From: Chloroflexota bacterium
GTDB lineage: Bacteria; Chloroflexota; Dormibacteria; Dormibacterales; Dormibacteraceae
Length of the DNA: 18,947 bases
Direction: 5' to 3'
Assembly: GCA_005880755.1 (NCBI GenBank)
Contig: VBGV01000031.1
Span: 1-18,947 of the forward strand
A model generated the notes under the pieces. That model was not told the DNA's origin and ran no database searches. It was given only the letters and a program-made list of their open reading frames with translations. A program made the translations under genes and the position numbers. This document shows, piece by piece, positions 6,921 through 14,444 of the stretch (its first letter is position 1; every line of letters begins with the position of its first letter).

Positions 6921-8351
6921 ATGTGCGGAGTGTTCGGGATCTGCGCCAAGCACGGGGTCGACGTCGCGAACCTGACCTACTTCGGTCTTTTTGCGCTCCA
7001 GCACCGCGGCCAGGAGTCGGCGGGCATCGCGGTGTCGGACGGGTCGTCGGTGCGCGTGCATCGCGACATGGGCCTGGTGGCGCAGGTCTTTTCGCCGGCG
7101 CAGATCAAAGACCTCGGCGAGGGATCGATCCTCGCGCTCGGCCACACGCGGTATTCGACCACCGGCGCAAGCCGTGCCGAAAATGCGCACCCGCTGCCGT
7201 TTCAGCATCCGACGCTTGGACCCGGCGCGATCGCGCACAACGGCAACCTGCTCAACGCGGACGCGCTGCGCGCCCAGCTCCAGGAGCAGGGCGTCACCTT
7301 CGAGAGCGCACTCGACACCGAGGTGATGGCGCGCCTCATCGAGAACACCCACGGACGCTCGTGGGAGGAGGTCATCCGGCGCTCTTTCGCGCGGGTCGTC
7401 GGGGCTTACTCGTGCGGCATCATCACACCGAACCAGCTCATCGCGTTGCGGGATCCGTTCGGCTTCCGGCCGCTGTGCATCGGCTACATCCCGCTGCCGG
7501 GACAGCCGGCACACGTCATTGCGTCGGAGACGTGCGCGCTCGACACCGTGCGCGCGACGTTCGTGCGCGAGGTCCAGCCGGGCGAGATGGTCGTGATGGA
7601 CGAGCACGGGGTGCACAGCGTGAGCTTCCAGGCTTCGAACAAGCACGCGATGTGCGTGTTCGAGTTCATCTACTTCGCGCGCCCTGACTCGATCCTCAAG
7701 AACTGCGAGCTCGAAGATGCCCGCATCCGGATGGGCCATGAACTTGCCCAGGAGGCGCCGGTCGAGGCGGACATGGTGATCGCGTTCCCTGACTCGGGCA
7801 CGCCTGCGGCGATCGGCTACGCCGAGGCCGCGGGCATCCCGTTCCGCGAGGCTTTGATGAAGAGCCGCTACATCAACCGCACTTTCATCCAGCCCGACCA
7901 GTCGCTGCGCGAGGCCGGCGTGATGCTGAAGCTCAACCCGCTGCCGCGTTCGATCAGGGGCAAGCGGTTGATCGCCGTTGACGACTCGATCGTGCGCGGC
8001 ACGACCTCGCGCCGCATCATCGAGCGCTTGCGCGCCGCCGGCGCGAGCGAGATCCACATGCGCATCTCCAGCCCCCCGATGCGATACCCATGCTTCATGG
8101 GCGTCGACATCGGCTCGACCAAGGAATTGATCGCGTCGGGACGCTCGGTCGACGAAGTGCGCCAGCAGATCGGCGCCGACTCATTGCACTACCTCTCCAT
8201 CCCCGGCCTGATGCGCGCGATCGGGCGCGGCACGTCGCAGGAGTTCTGCCGCGCCTGCTTCGACGGTTCGTACCCGGTGCCGGTGCCCCAGCAGCTCGAG
8301 ATGGACAAGATGCAATTCGAGAACCCGGCGCCGCAACTCGCGAAGCTTTAA
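6921..8351 (+). CDS. purF: Amidophosphoribosyltransferase PurF
   Basis: The 476-residue enzyme makes phosphoribosylamine from PRPP and glutamine, the committed first step. The N-terminal nucleophile hydrolase domain starts MCGVFGICAKHG, so Cys2 becomes the nucleophile after loss of Met alone; there is no long propeptide. The phosphoribosyltransferase domain has the PRPP-binding motif LIAVDDSIVRGTT (350-362) and AFPDSGTPAAIGYA. Cysteines 245 (AMCVFEF), 391 (YPCFMG), 443 and 446 (FCRAC) fall where the Bacillus-type enzyme binds its 4Fe-4S cluster, so this is probably the Fe-S form. ATG at 6921 follows the purL stop by two bases; GGGAGG at 6899-6904 lies inside purL, rather far upstream. A longer open frame to the left is only purL in another frame. 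Feedback inhibition by purine nucleotides is known for the family. Confidence 0.97.
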   Translation: MCGVFGICAKHGVDVANLTYFGLFALQHRGQESAGIAVSDGSSVRVHRDMGLVAQVFSPAQIKDLGEGSILALGHTRYSTTGASRAENAHPLPFQHPTLGPGAIAHNGNLLNADALRAQLQEQGVTFESALDTEVMARLIENTHGRSWEEVIRRSFARVVGAYSCGIITPNQLIALRDPFGFRPLCIGYIPLPGQPAHVIASETCALDTVRATFVREVQPGEMVVMDEHGVHSVSFQASNKHAMCVFEFIYFARPDSILKNCELEDARIRMGHELAQEAPVEADMVIAFPDSGTPAAIGYAEAAGIPFREALMKSRYINRTFIQPDQSLREAGVMLKLNPLPRSIRGKRLIAVDDSIVRGTTSRRIIERLRAAGASEIHMRISSPPMRYPCFMGVDIGSTKELIASGRSVDEVRQQIGADSLHYLSIPGLMRAIGRGTSQEFCRACFDGSYPVPVPQQLEMDKMQFENPAPQLAKL

Positions 8352-8357
8352 GGGGTT

Positions 8358-9332
8358 ATGGGCAGCGAAGGGCTCTCCTATGCCGCGGCGGGCGTCGACA
8401 TCGAGGCCTATGAGCGGGCGCTGGAGCGTGTCAAGCCCCTGATTGCGGCCACGCACGGGAAAGAGGTGGTCGAAGGGGTGGGTCCGTTCGCCGGCCTTTA
8501 TGCGTTGCCGGGCGGCGGGCACCTCGCCGCGAGTGCAGATGGCGTGGGCACCAAGATCAAGGTCGCGATCGCGGCGTCTTCGCATCGCGGGATCGGCGTC
8601 GACATCGTCAACCACTGCGTCAACGACATCGCGACGGCGCGCGCGCGCCCGCTCTTCTTCCTGGACTACTTCGCTACCGGCAGGCTCGACCCCGACGTCT
8701 TCACGCAGCTGGTCGAAGGCATGACCGCCGCCTGCCGCGCCGCCGGTTGCGCGCTGCTCGGGGGCGAAACCGCCGAGATGCCGGGCGTCTACGCGCTGGG
8801 CGATTACGACCTGGCGGGGTTCATCGTCGGCCTGGTCGAACCGAGTGCGCAGCGCGACGCGGTCGAGCCTGGCGACGTGCTCATCGGACTACCATCCAGC
8901 GGCCTCCACACCAACGGCTACTCTCTCGTGCGCAAGGTGTTCGAGGACGTGCCACTGGGCCACGTTTTCTCGGAGCTCGGCAGACCGCTCGGGGAGGTGG
9001 TCCTCGAGCCGCACCGGTCCTATCTCGACGATCTCGGACGCATCCGGTGGAAAGGCGCCGCTCATATCACCGGCGGCGGCGTGTTGGGCAACCTGCCCCG
9101 CTGCCTCCCCGATGGATTGGCCGCACGCCTCGATCGGAAGGCGTGGCGCGTGCCGCCGATCTTCGAGCTGATCCGCAAGCGGGGTCGGATCGCCGACGAC
9201 GAGATGTACGGAACGTTCAACATGGGGATCGGGATGATCCTCGTGGTCGATCGGCGCGATGTTCCGGAGGGCGGCACGGTGATAGGCGAAGTCGTGCGCC
9301 AAGCAGGGCCCGACCGGGTGGTCTTCCGCTGA
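8358..9332 (+). CDS. purM: AIR synthetase PurM
   Basis: Phosphoribosylformylglycinamidine cyclo-ligase, 324 residues, closes the imidazole ring of FGAM using ATP. Family marks are AGVDIEAYERALERVKPLI at the N-terminus, the nucleotide-binding SADGVGTKIKVAI (59-71), HCVNDIATARARPLFFLDYF (86-105) and LLGGETAEMPGVY (133-145), then ITGGGVLGNLPRCLP in the C-terminal domain and MYGTFNMGIGM. It is slightly shorter than the E. coli enzyme but lacks no recognisable block. ATG at 8358 follows AGGGG with very short spacing, six bases after the purF stop. Its TGA at 9330-9332 overlaps the proposed CTG start of purN. Confidence 0.96.
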   Translation: MGSEGLSYAAAGVDIEAYERALERVKPLIAATHGKEVVEGVGPFAGLYALPGGGHLAASADGVGTKIKVAIAASSHRGIGVDIVNHCVNDIATARARPLFFLDYFATGRLDPDVFTQLVEGMTAACRAAGCALLGGETAEMPGVYALGDYDLAGFIVGLVEPSAQRDAVEPGDVLIGLPSSGLHTNGYSLVRKVFEDVPLGHVFSELGRPLGEVVLEPHRSYLDDLGRIRWKGAAHITGGGVLGNLPRCLPDGLAARLDRKAWRVPPIFELIRKRGRIADDEMYGTFNMGIGMILVVDRRDVPEGGTVIGEVVRQAGPDRVVFR

Positions 9333-9901
9333 GGCTCGGAGTCTGCGTCTCCGGCGAGGGAACGAACCTCCGCAACCTGGTCGAGCTTGATTTCGACGTG
9401 GTCGCGGTGGCCACCAACAGGCCGTCGTGCGCCGGGGCCGCTTTCGCGCGGGAGCGCGGCATCGCGCTGGCGGAGCTTCCGCAGAAGATCTTCGACTCGG
9501 CGGAACAGCGTGATATCGCGATGCGAGATTTTTTCCTCCGTCGCGATGTGGAGCTTGTCGTCGACGCGGGCTTCGACCGGATCCACACGCAGCCGTTTCT
9601 CGACGCGTTCGTCGGTCGCATCATCAACGTCCACCCGTCGCTGCTGCCTGAGTTTGCCGGCGGAATGGACGCGATCGAGCAGGCGTTGACGAGCGGCGCC
9701 ACGCGGACCGGAGCGACGGTCCACGTCGTGACCGCGGACCTCGATGCGGGTCCGATCCTCCTCCAGGAGGCGGTACCGGTGCTGGACGGCGACACTCTGG
9801 AAACGCTGCGCGTGCGGGTGCACGAGGCCGAATACCGGATCCTCCCCCGGTCGATCAGGATGATGGAGGAACGTCTTGCCAACAGCCCTTCTTTCCGTTA
9901 G
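9329..9901 (+). CDS. purN: GAR transformylase PurN, apparent CTG start
   Basis: Phosphoribosylglycinamide formyltransferase, 190 residues, transfers formyl from 10-formyltetrahydrofolate to GAR. The phosphate-binding loop SGEGTNL is at residues 8-14. The catalytic residues Asn100 and His102 are in INVHPSLLP and Asp139 in DLDAGPILLQ. No ATG, GTG or TTG exists in frame between the upstream limit of similarity and the phosphate loop. Starting at CTG 9329 gives an N-terminus that lines up residue for residue with E. coli PurN (M-x-x-x-V-x-x-SGxGxNL), and the codon overlaps the purM stop as CTGA. The next in-frame GTG is near residue 24 and would delete the substrate loop. A purine-rich GGGTGG lies at 9316-9321. 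The enzyme assignment is firm; the start codon is inferred. Confidence 0.93.
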   Translation: MRLGVCVSGEGTNLRNLVELDFDVVAVATNRPSCAGAAFARERGIALAELPQKIFDSAEQRDIAMRDFFLRRDVELVVDAGFDRIHTQPFLDAFVGRIINVHPSLLPEFAGGMDAIEQALTSGATRTGATVHVVTADLDAGPILLQEAVPVLDGDTLETLRVRVHEAEYRILPRSIRMMEERLANSPSFR

Positions 9902-11402
9902 CGACAAGACCGGGCTCGCCGCTTTCGCGCGCGGCCTGAAGCGGCTCGGCTACGACCTGTTCGCCACCGGCAGCACTCTGCAGGCGCTTCAGGACGCGGC
10001 GCTCGACGCGCAGCCGGTCAGCGACCTGACCGGCTTCCCGGAGATGATGGACGGCCGCATCAAGACGCTCCATCCAGGCGTGCATGCGGGCATCCTCGCC
10101 CGGCGCGACAAGCGCGAGCACCTCCAGGCGCTGGCAGCTCACGGCTTGCGCGAGATCGACCTCGTCTGCTGCAACCTGTATCCGTTCATCGACACGGTCC
10201 TCCGACCCGACGTGACCTTTGAGGAGGCCATCGAGCAGATCGACATCGGCGGACCGGCCATGATCCGGGCGGCCGCCAAGAACCACGAGGCGGTTGTGGT
10301 GGTGGTACGGCCGCAGCGGTACTCGGAGGTGCTGGGCGCGCTCAACGAAGGCACGCTTGACCAATCAGCGAGGCGCCGCCTGGCGGCTGAGGCGTACGGG
10401 CATACGTCGGCCTACGACGCCTGGATCGCCGCCTACATGAGGGGGCATGAGGTCAATGGTTTTCCGGCCGAGATCTCGATCGCGGGGCTGCTCGACCAGC
10501 CCTTGAAGTACGGCGAGAACGAGCACCAGAAGGCGGCGTTCTACCGGCTCGGTCCCGACCCGGGTGGGATTGGCGGCGCGGATCAGGTGCAGGGTGGTCC
10601 CCTGGGGTTCAACAACATCCAGGACGCATCGGCCGCTTTCCAGCTCGTCATGGACTACGCGGAGCCGGCCGTGGCGATCGTCAAGCACATGAACCCGTGC
10701 GGACTCGCGATCGCCGGCGACACCGCCATCGCCTACCGCATGGCCTACGAGTGCGACAAGGTGTCGGCGTTCGGTGGGGTGGTGGCGACCAACCGGCCCC
10801 TCGACAGGCCGACCGCGGAACAGATCGTGCAGATCGTCACCCACGTCGTGATAGCGCCGGAGATACTCGACGAGGCGAAAGACGTCCTGGCGAGGCGCAA
10901 GAACATGATCGTGCTCGCCGCCCAGCCGGCGCGCCGCGGGTTGTTCGACTTCGATGTGCGCTCGGTGCCCGGCGGATTCCTGGTCCAGGAGTGGGACCGT
11001 GCGGGCTTTGATCGTGCGTTGTGCAGGACGGTGACAAGGCGCACCCCGACCGACGCGGAATGGGAGCAGCTCGGGTTTGCGTGGACCGCGGTCAAGCACG
11101 TGAAGTCCAACGCGATCGTGCTGTTCAAGGACGGGGCGGCGGTGGGCGTCGGCGCGGGCCAGATGTCGCGAGTGGAAGCCGTCCAGCTGGCGGTGGAGCG
11201 TGCCGGGGACCGCTCCCGCGGCGCGGTCATGGCCTCCGACGCGTTCTTTCCGTTTCCCGACGGCCTGGAGTTCGGCGTTCGCGCCGGGGTCACCGCGGTG
11301 ATTCAACCTGGGGGTTCGATGAAGGACGCCGACGTGGTGGCGGCCGCAGATGCGGCCGGAATCGCCATGGTCACCACCGGCCAGCGACACTTCAAGCACT
11401 GA
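9876..11402 (+). CDS. purH: Bifunctional AICAR transformylase / IMP cyclohydrolase PurH
   Basis: The 508-residue protein performs the last two steps to IMP. The N-terminal MGS-like cyclohydrolase domain (about 1-190) shows LLSVSDKTGL (5-14) and GRIKTLHPGVHAGILARRD (60-78). The AICAR transformylase domain has LKYGENEHQKAAFYR (210-224), the catalytic Lys-His pair in KHMNPCGLA (270-278) and the C-terminal block SDAFFPFPDGLEFGVRAGV plus TTGQRHFKH. The start is TTG at 9876 with a strong GGAGG at 9865-9869; the gene therefore overlaps the purN end by 26 bases. Its stop TGA is one base before the GTG of the dioxygenase gene. Length and motifs are those of a complete enzyme. Confidence 0.97.
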   Translation: MPTALLSVSDKTGLAAFARGLKRLGYDLFATGSTLQALQDAALDAQPVSDLTGFPEMMDGRIKTLHPGVHAGILARRDKREHLQALAAHGLREIDLVCCNLYPFIDTVLRPDVTFEEAIEQIDIGGPAMIRAAAKNHEAVVVVVRPQRYSEVLGALNEGTLDQSARRRLAAEAYGHTSAYDAWIAAYMRGHEVNGFPAEISIAGLLDQPLKYGENEHQKAAFYRLGPDPGGIGGADQVQGGPLGFNNIQDASAAFQLVMDYAEPAVAIVKHMNPCGLAIAGDTAIAYRMAYECDKVSAFGGVVATNRPLDRPTAEQIVQIVTHVVIAPEILDEAKDVLARRKNMIVLAAQPARRGLFDFDVRSVPGGFLVQEWDRAGFDRALCRTVTRRTPTDAEWEQLGFAWTAVKHVKSNAIVLFKDGAAVGVGAGQMSRVEAVQLAVERAGDRSRGAVMASDAFFPFPDGLEFGVRAGVTAVIQPGGSMKDADVVAAADAAGIAMVTTGQRHFKH

Positions 11403-11403
11403 T

Positions 11404-12150
11404 GTGACTCGGCGTTTCGGGGAGGAGGGGCGGGAGCTTTCCTACGGCACCTACCTCAAGGTGCCGGAGCTGCTTCGTCTGCAGCAAGGGTTGAGCCAGG
11501 AGCACGACGAGCTCCTGTTCATCGTCGCGCACCAGGTGTACGAGCTGTGGTTCAAGGTCGTGCTGTTCGAGCTCGAAGCCGCGCGTGGGCGGATCGACGC
11601 CGACGACCTGTTCTTCGCACGCCACCACCTCCAGCGCGTCCACGTCATCGAGCAGTTGCTGGTCGAGCAGATCGATGTGCTGGAGACGATGTCGCCGCAG
11701 GACTTTCTCGCCTTCCGCTCCAAGCTCGCGCCCGCGAGCGGCTTTCAGTCGGTCCAGTTCCGCGAGATCGAGTTTCTCTCAGGCCTGAAGGAGCCGAAGT
11801 ACGTGGCGCGCCTTGACGCCACGCCGGAAGAGATGGCCCGCCTGCGCAAGCGGCTCGACGAGCCCAGCGTGGATGACGCGTTTCGTGCCTTGATCCAGCG
11901 GCGGGGCGCGCCGTCGCTGCTCGAGATCTTTCGCGACCGCCAGCGGCATGGCGACCTCTTCGACCTGTGTGAGGCTCTGCTCGACCACGACGAGACCTTT
12001 GCGCACTGGCGCGCGCGCCACGTCTTGATGGTGGAGCGTCAGATCGGAAGCAAGACGGGGACCGGCGGAAGCACGGGCGCGCAGTACCTGAGGTCGACGC
12101 TCGGCAAACGGTTTTATCCAGAGCTGTGGGATGTCAGGTCGCAGCTGTGA
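11404..12150 (+). CDS. kynA: Tryptophan 2,3-dioxygenase
   Basis: The 248-residue haem protein belongs to the TDO family, which opens the indole ring of L-tryptophan to N-formylkynurenine. Distal His43 is in IVAHQVYELWFK, the substrate-contacting arginine in SGFQSVQFREIEF (112-124), and the proximal haem ligand is His206 in HWRARHVLMVERQIG. The glycine-rich loop GSKTGTGGSTGAQYL (215-229) binds the tryptophan amino and carboxyl groups in characterised members, and FYPELWDVR is the usual C-terminus. I chose GTG at 11404, one base after the purH stop; the open frame extends into purH but the extra residues have no family match. It is a little shorter than typical bacterial TDO, mainly at the N-terminus. 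No kynurenine-pathway partner is next to it. The position as last gene of the purine operon is unusual. Confidence 0.94.
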   Translation: MTRRFGEEGRELSYGTYLKVPELLRLQQGLSQEHDELLFIVAHQVYELWFKVVLFELEAARGRIDADDLFFARHHLQRVHVIEQLLVEQIDVLETMSPQDFLAFRSKLAPASGFQSVQFREIEFLSGLKEPKYVARLDATPEEMARLRKRLDEPSVDDAFRALIQRRGAPSLLEIFRDRQRHGDLFDLCEALLDHDETFAHWRARHVLMVERQIGSKTGTGGSTGAQYLRSTLGKRFYPELWDVRSQL

Positions 12151-12153
12151 TAT

Positions 12154-12192
12154 CCCCACAAACTCAGAGGCTGACGCCGTGAGTTTGCGGGG
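12154..12192 (+). terminator. Long hairpin after the purine/kynA operon
   Basis: CCCCACAAACTCA (12154-12166) pairs with TGAGTTTGCGGGG (12180-12192), 13-base arms with one A-C mismatch, and the 13-base loop contains a second small stem GGC-TGAC-GCC. It begins three bases after the kynA stop, as expected for an operon terminator. No U-tract follows, so intrinsic termination on its own is uncertain; it may also act as a 3'-end stabiliser. Confidence 0.6.
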
Positions 12193-12235
12193 ACCCCTGG
12201 ACGAGCCGTTCCCCGGCGAGCGTGCCGAGCACCAC

Positions 12236-12394
12236 ATGAAGAAGACGCGAGTCGAGGCTCCGCGAGTCACATGCGGATCGTGCCGGAAGTTTGACGGCAC
12301 CGCGTGGTGCCGTCACTGGAACTTCCACACCACGGCGGAATCGCCGCCGTGCCGGTTCTACTCCCGCGCCCCTCACCCCAACTCCCTCCCCTGA
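12236..12394 (+). CDS. Four-cysteine miniprotein, function unknown
   Basis: A 52-residue product starting at ATG 12236. Cysteines 13 and 16 (TCGSCRKF) and 25 and 39 (WCRHWNF, PPCRFY) form a C-x2-C-x8-C-x13-C pattern with aromatic residues after each cysteine, the look of a small metal-binding (probably zinc) or Fe-S knuckle protein. Such short Cys4 proteins occur widely as hypotheticals; I do not recognise a named family. The frame is open upstream to a GTG at 12179 inside the terminator hairpin, but ATG is the simpler choice; no good ribosome site is visible. The last nine residues (RAPHPNSLP) and the stop are encoded by a GC-rich palindromic repeat, so the natural C-terminus may have been altered. 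It lies between the purine operon terminator and the convergent transporter gene. Confidence 0.55.
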   Translation: MKKTRVEAPRVTCGSCRKFDGTAWCRHWNFHTTAESPPCRFYSRAPHPNSLP

Positions 12395-12404
12395 GGGGAG
12401 AGGG
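12368..12404. terminator. Palindromic CCCTC-type repeat, likely bidirectional terminator
   Basis: CTCCCC (12386-12391) and GGGGAG (12395-12400) form a tight stem with loop TGA. Outside it, a CCTCACCCC tract on the left and AGGGA on the right extend the symmetry imperfectly. It sits three bases before the stop of the exporter gene read from the other strand and overlaps the end of the Cys4 miniprotein gene. The composition (CCCTCACCCC...CCCCTGAGGGGAGAGGG) resembles common dispersed intergenic palindromes found in many bacteria. A short CTTTA follows on the plus strand; U-tracts are poor on both sides. Confidence 0.55.
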
Positions 12405-12407
12405 ACT

Positions 12408-13859
12408 TTAGGCCGCCTCCGCTTCCTTGACTTCGGCGCGGGCCTGCGCCGGCCCGCTGCGGACCGTGCCCGGCCGGAGGACGCCCAACACGATCGCGAG
12501 CCCGGCGGCCACACTTGCGGCCCCCAGGACGAACGCCAGGTCGTAGCTCGCGGTCAACGCGGACTGAAACGAGTCGCCCTGGGACACGAGCAACTGGGCA
12601 CGCCCGGTCGCGATCGTCCCCACGGCGGCGAGGCCGAGGGCTCCGCCGATCTGCATGACCTCATTGCTGAAGCCGGAGGCGACGCCGGCGTCAGCCATCG
12701 GGACTTCCGACATCGAGATCGTCAGCAGTGGCAGGAAAGACATGCCTCCTCCGAGCCCGAGCAGCGCGTAGCCGGCCAGCAGGCCGGGGAAGTAGCTCGT
12801 GTGCCCGTCGGCGATCGCGAAGAGCGAGAGCGCGACGATGATCGTCGTCATGCCCGCCACCAAGAGGTTGTGCGGGCCGAAGCGAGCCATGAGGCGGGCT
12901 GTGATCCCGGACGACAGGACGCCGAGCACGAACGTCATGGGGAGAAACGCAAGGCCGGTCTCGAAGGCGCCGTAGCCGCGGATGTGCTGCAGGTAGAGCA
13001 CACCGATGAAAAAGGAGGTCGAGATGCCGGTGAACAGCAGCGCGCGCGCGGCGGTGGCGCCGGTCAGGGACCTGATGGCGAGCACGCGCATGGGCAGGAT
13101 GGGATTCGCGATCCGCCGCTCCAGGGCGACAAAGGCCGCGAGCAGGACAACGGCAATCCCAGCGAAACCGAGTGTGTGCGGGGAAGCCCATCCGTAGTCG
13201 GCGGCGGTCACGATCCCGTAGACGCCGAGCATCAGCGCCGAAGTCACGAGCACCGCTCCCACGACGTCGATGCCTTCGCTCACGCCAAGACCCTCGTTCT
13301 CCTCGATGAGCCAGGCGCCCAGGACCAGGGTCGCGACGCCGATCGGAACGTTGATGAAGAAGATCCAATGCCAGCTCACGAACTGGGTGATCAGCCCGCC
13401 CGCCAGCAGCCCCAGCGATCCCCCACCGGCGATGACGAGCGTGAACACGCTCATCGCCTGGGCCCGCTCCGCCGGCTTCTGGAACTCGGTGACGATGATC
13501 GCGATGATCACGCCGGCCGATAGCGAAGCCCCCACGCCCTGGAGGAACCGGCCGGCGATGAGGTTCCCGGCCGCCGGGGCAAACCCGGTGCCGACGGATG
13601 CGACCGTGAAGAGGAATACGCCGGCCAGGAAAACCTTGCGGCGGCCGATCAGGTCACCCATGCGCCCGGCCAGGAGCAGGAATCCGCCGAAAGCGATCAG
13701 GTACGCATTGACCACCCAGGTGAGGTCGGCCTGGCTGAAGCGGAGGTCGCGCTGGATGTACGGCAGCGCGACGTTCACGATGGTCGTGTCGAGCATGATC
13801 ATCAGCTGGCCAAAACAGACCACGACCAGGGCCATCCACCTTCGAAGATTCGGGTTCAT
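12408..13859 (-). CDS. MFS multidrug exporter, DHA2 (EmrB/QacA) family
   Basis: The 483-residue membrane protein has about 14 predicted hydrophobic segments, the DHA2 plan of proton-driven drug exporters. The family motif LDTTIVNVALP lies in the first membrane segment, and motif A appears as GRMGDLIGRRKVFLAG in the loop between segments 2 and 3; the RFLQGVGAS stretch is motif B. The C-terminal tail (RSGPAQARAEVKEAEAA) is hydrophilic. I chose ATG at 13859 because GGAGG precedes it with five-base spacing; an upstream in-frame TTG at 13871 lies before that ribosome site. It is divergent from a MarR-type regulator gene, 122 bases apart, a standard pairing in which the regulator represses the exporter. 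The substrate cannot be told from sequence. It ends at a shared palindromic terminator. Confidence 0.93.
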   Translation of the reverse strand: MNPNLRRWMALVVVCFGQLMIMLDTTIVNVALPYIQRDLRFSQADLTWVVNAYLIAFGGFLLLAGRMGDLIGRRKVFLAGVFLFTVASVGTGFAPAAGNLIAGRFLQGVGASLSAGVIIAIIVTEFQKPAERAQAMSVFTLVIAGGGSLGLLAGGLITQFVSWHWIFFINVPIGVATLVLGAWLIEENEGLGVSEGIDVVGAVLVTSALMLGVYGIVTAADYGWASPHTLGFAGIAVVLLAAFVALERRIANPILPMRVLAIRSLTGATAARALLFTGISTSFFIGVLYLQHIRGYGAFETGLAFLPMTFVLGVLSSGITARLMARFGPHNLLVAGMTTIIVALSLFAIADGHTSYFPGLLAGYALLGLGGGMSFLPLLTISMSEVPMADAGVASGFSNEVMQIGGALGLAAVGTIATGRAQLLVSQGDSFQSALTASYDLAFVLGAASVAAGLAIVLGVLRPGTVRSGPAQARAEVKEAEAA

Positions 13860-13981
13860 GAGTACCTCCAAACGAACGGGCCGGACAAATCCAGAGACGC
13901 CAACTATAACGGAGTCGGGATGATCCCTATTTCATGGATTATCTGGGCAATTTGGATAGTTAAGAGTTGGTGATAAGATCA
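13860..13981. promoter_or_regulatory. Divergent promoter/operator region, exporter and marR
   Basis: This is a markedly AT-richer gap between two divergent genes. Inverted copies AACTAT (13902-13907) and ATAGTT (13956-13961) flank it, and TATC (13940-13943) and GATA (13955-13958) form a looser dyad over GGGCAATTT. On the minus strand TATAGT is a plausible -10 for the exporter, but no good -35 is seen. A MarR operator is expected here from gene order; the exact site is not established. Confidence 0.35.
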
Positions 13982-14440
13982 ATGGGTGTGAAGACAGACG
14001 AAAGGCGGTTTGAGCCTGGATTCGTGGCCCTGGTCACGCAGCTCAACAAGGCGATCCACAGGCGCTCCTCGGAGGAGCTCCTGGGCATGCGCCTGAAGCC
14101 TTACATGACCCTCGGCTACATCCGCGACCACCCGGGCGTGGCCCAGGGAGACCTCGAAGCGGCGATGTTCATGGATGCCAACGCCGTCGTGCTGCTGCTG
14201 AACGAGCTGGAAACGGCTCGCTACGTGGTCAGGAGGCGGGACCCGCAGGATCGCCGCCGGCACATCGTGGAGCTGACCACGGCAGGCAGCCACGCGCTGG
14301 AGCGGGCAGACAGGGCACGCGAAGGGCTCGAGGACGAGGTTCTGTCGGGCATCTCACCCGAGGAGCGAAAGACGCTGCGTCGCCTGCTCGAGAGGATCCT
14401 CGACAGTCTGCTGCAACCGGCGTCCGAAGCCCGAGCCTGA
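13982..14440 (+). CDS. MarR-family transcriptional regulator
   Basis: The 152-residue product has the MarR winged helix-turn-helix: LKPYMTLGYIRDHPGVAQGD (helices 2-3), LEAAMFMDANAVVLLLNELE (recognition helix region), then the wing YVVRRRDPQDRRRHIVELTT, whose D-R-R pattern is highly typical. The flanking helices form the dimer interface in the family. I chose ATG at 13982; GTG at 13970 and GTG at 13988 are also possible. MarR proteins usually repress a neighbouring gene and release DNA on binding a small phenolic or drug-like ligand; the divergent exporter is the obvious target. Its stop lies four bases from the stop of the convergent zinc-ribbon membrane protein gene, with no visible terminator between. 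Confidence 0.93.
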   Translation: MGVKTDERRFEPGFVALVTQLNKAIHRRSSEELLGMRLKPYMTLGYIRDHPGVAQGDLEAAMFMDANAVVLLLNELETARYVVRRRDPQDRRRHIVELTTAGSHALERADRAREGLEDEVLSGISPEERKTLRRLLERILDSLLQPASEARA

Positions 14441-14444
14441 CCCG

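Noticed and set aside
12291..13523. 410-residue plus-strand frame opposite the exporter gene
   Set aside because: It is low-complexity, very rich in Gly, Arg, Asp, His and Gln, and lies antisense to an unambiguous DHA2 transporter.
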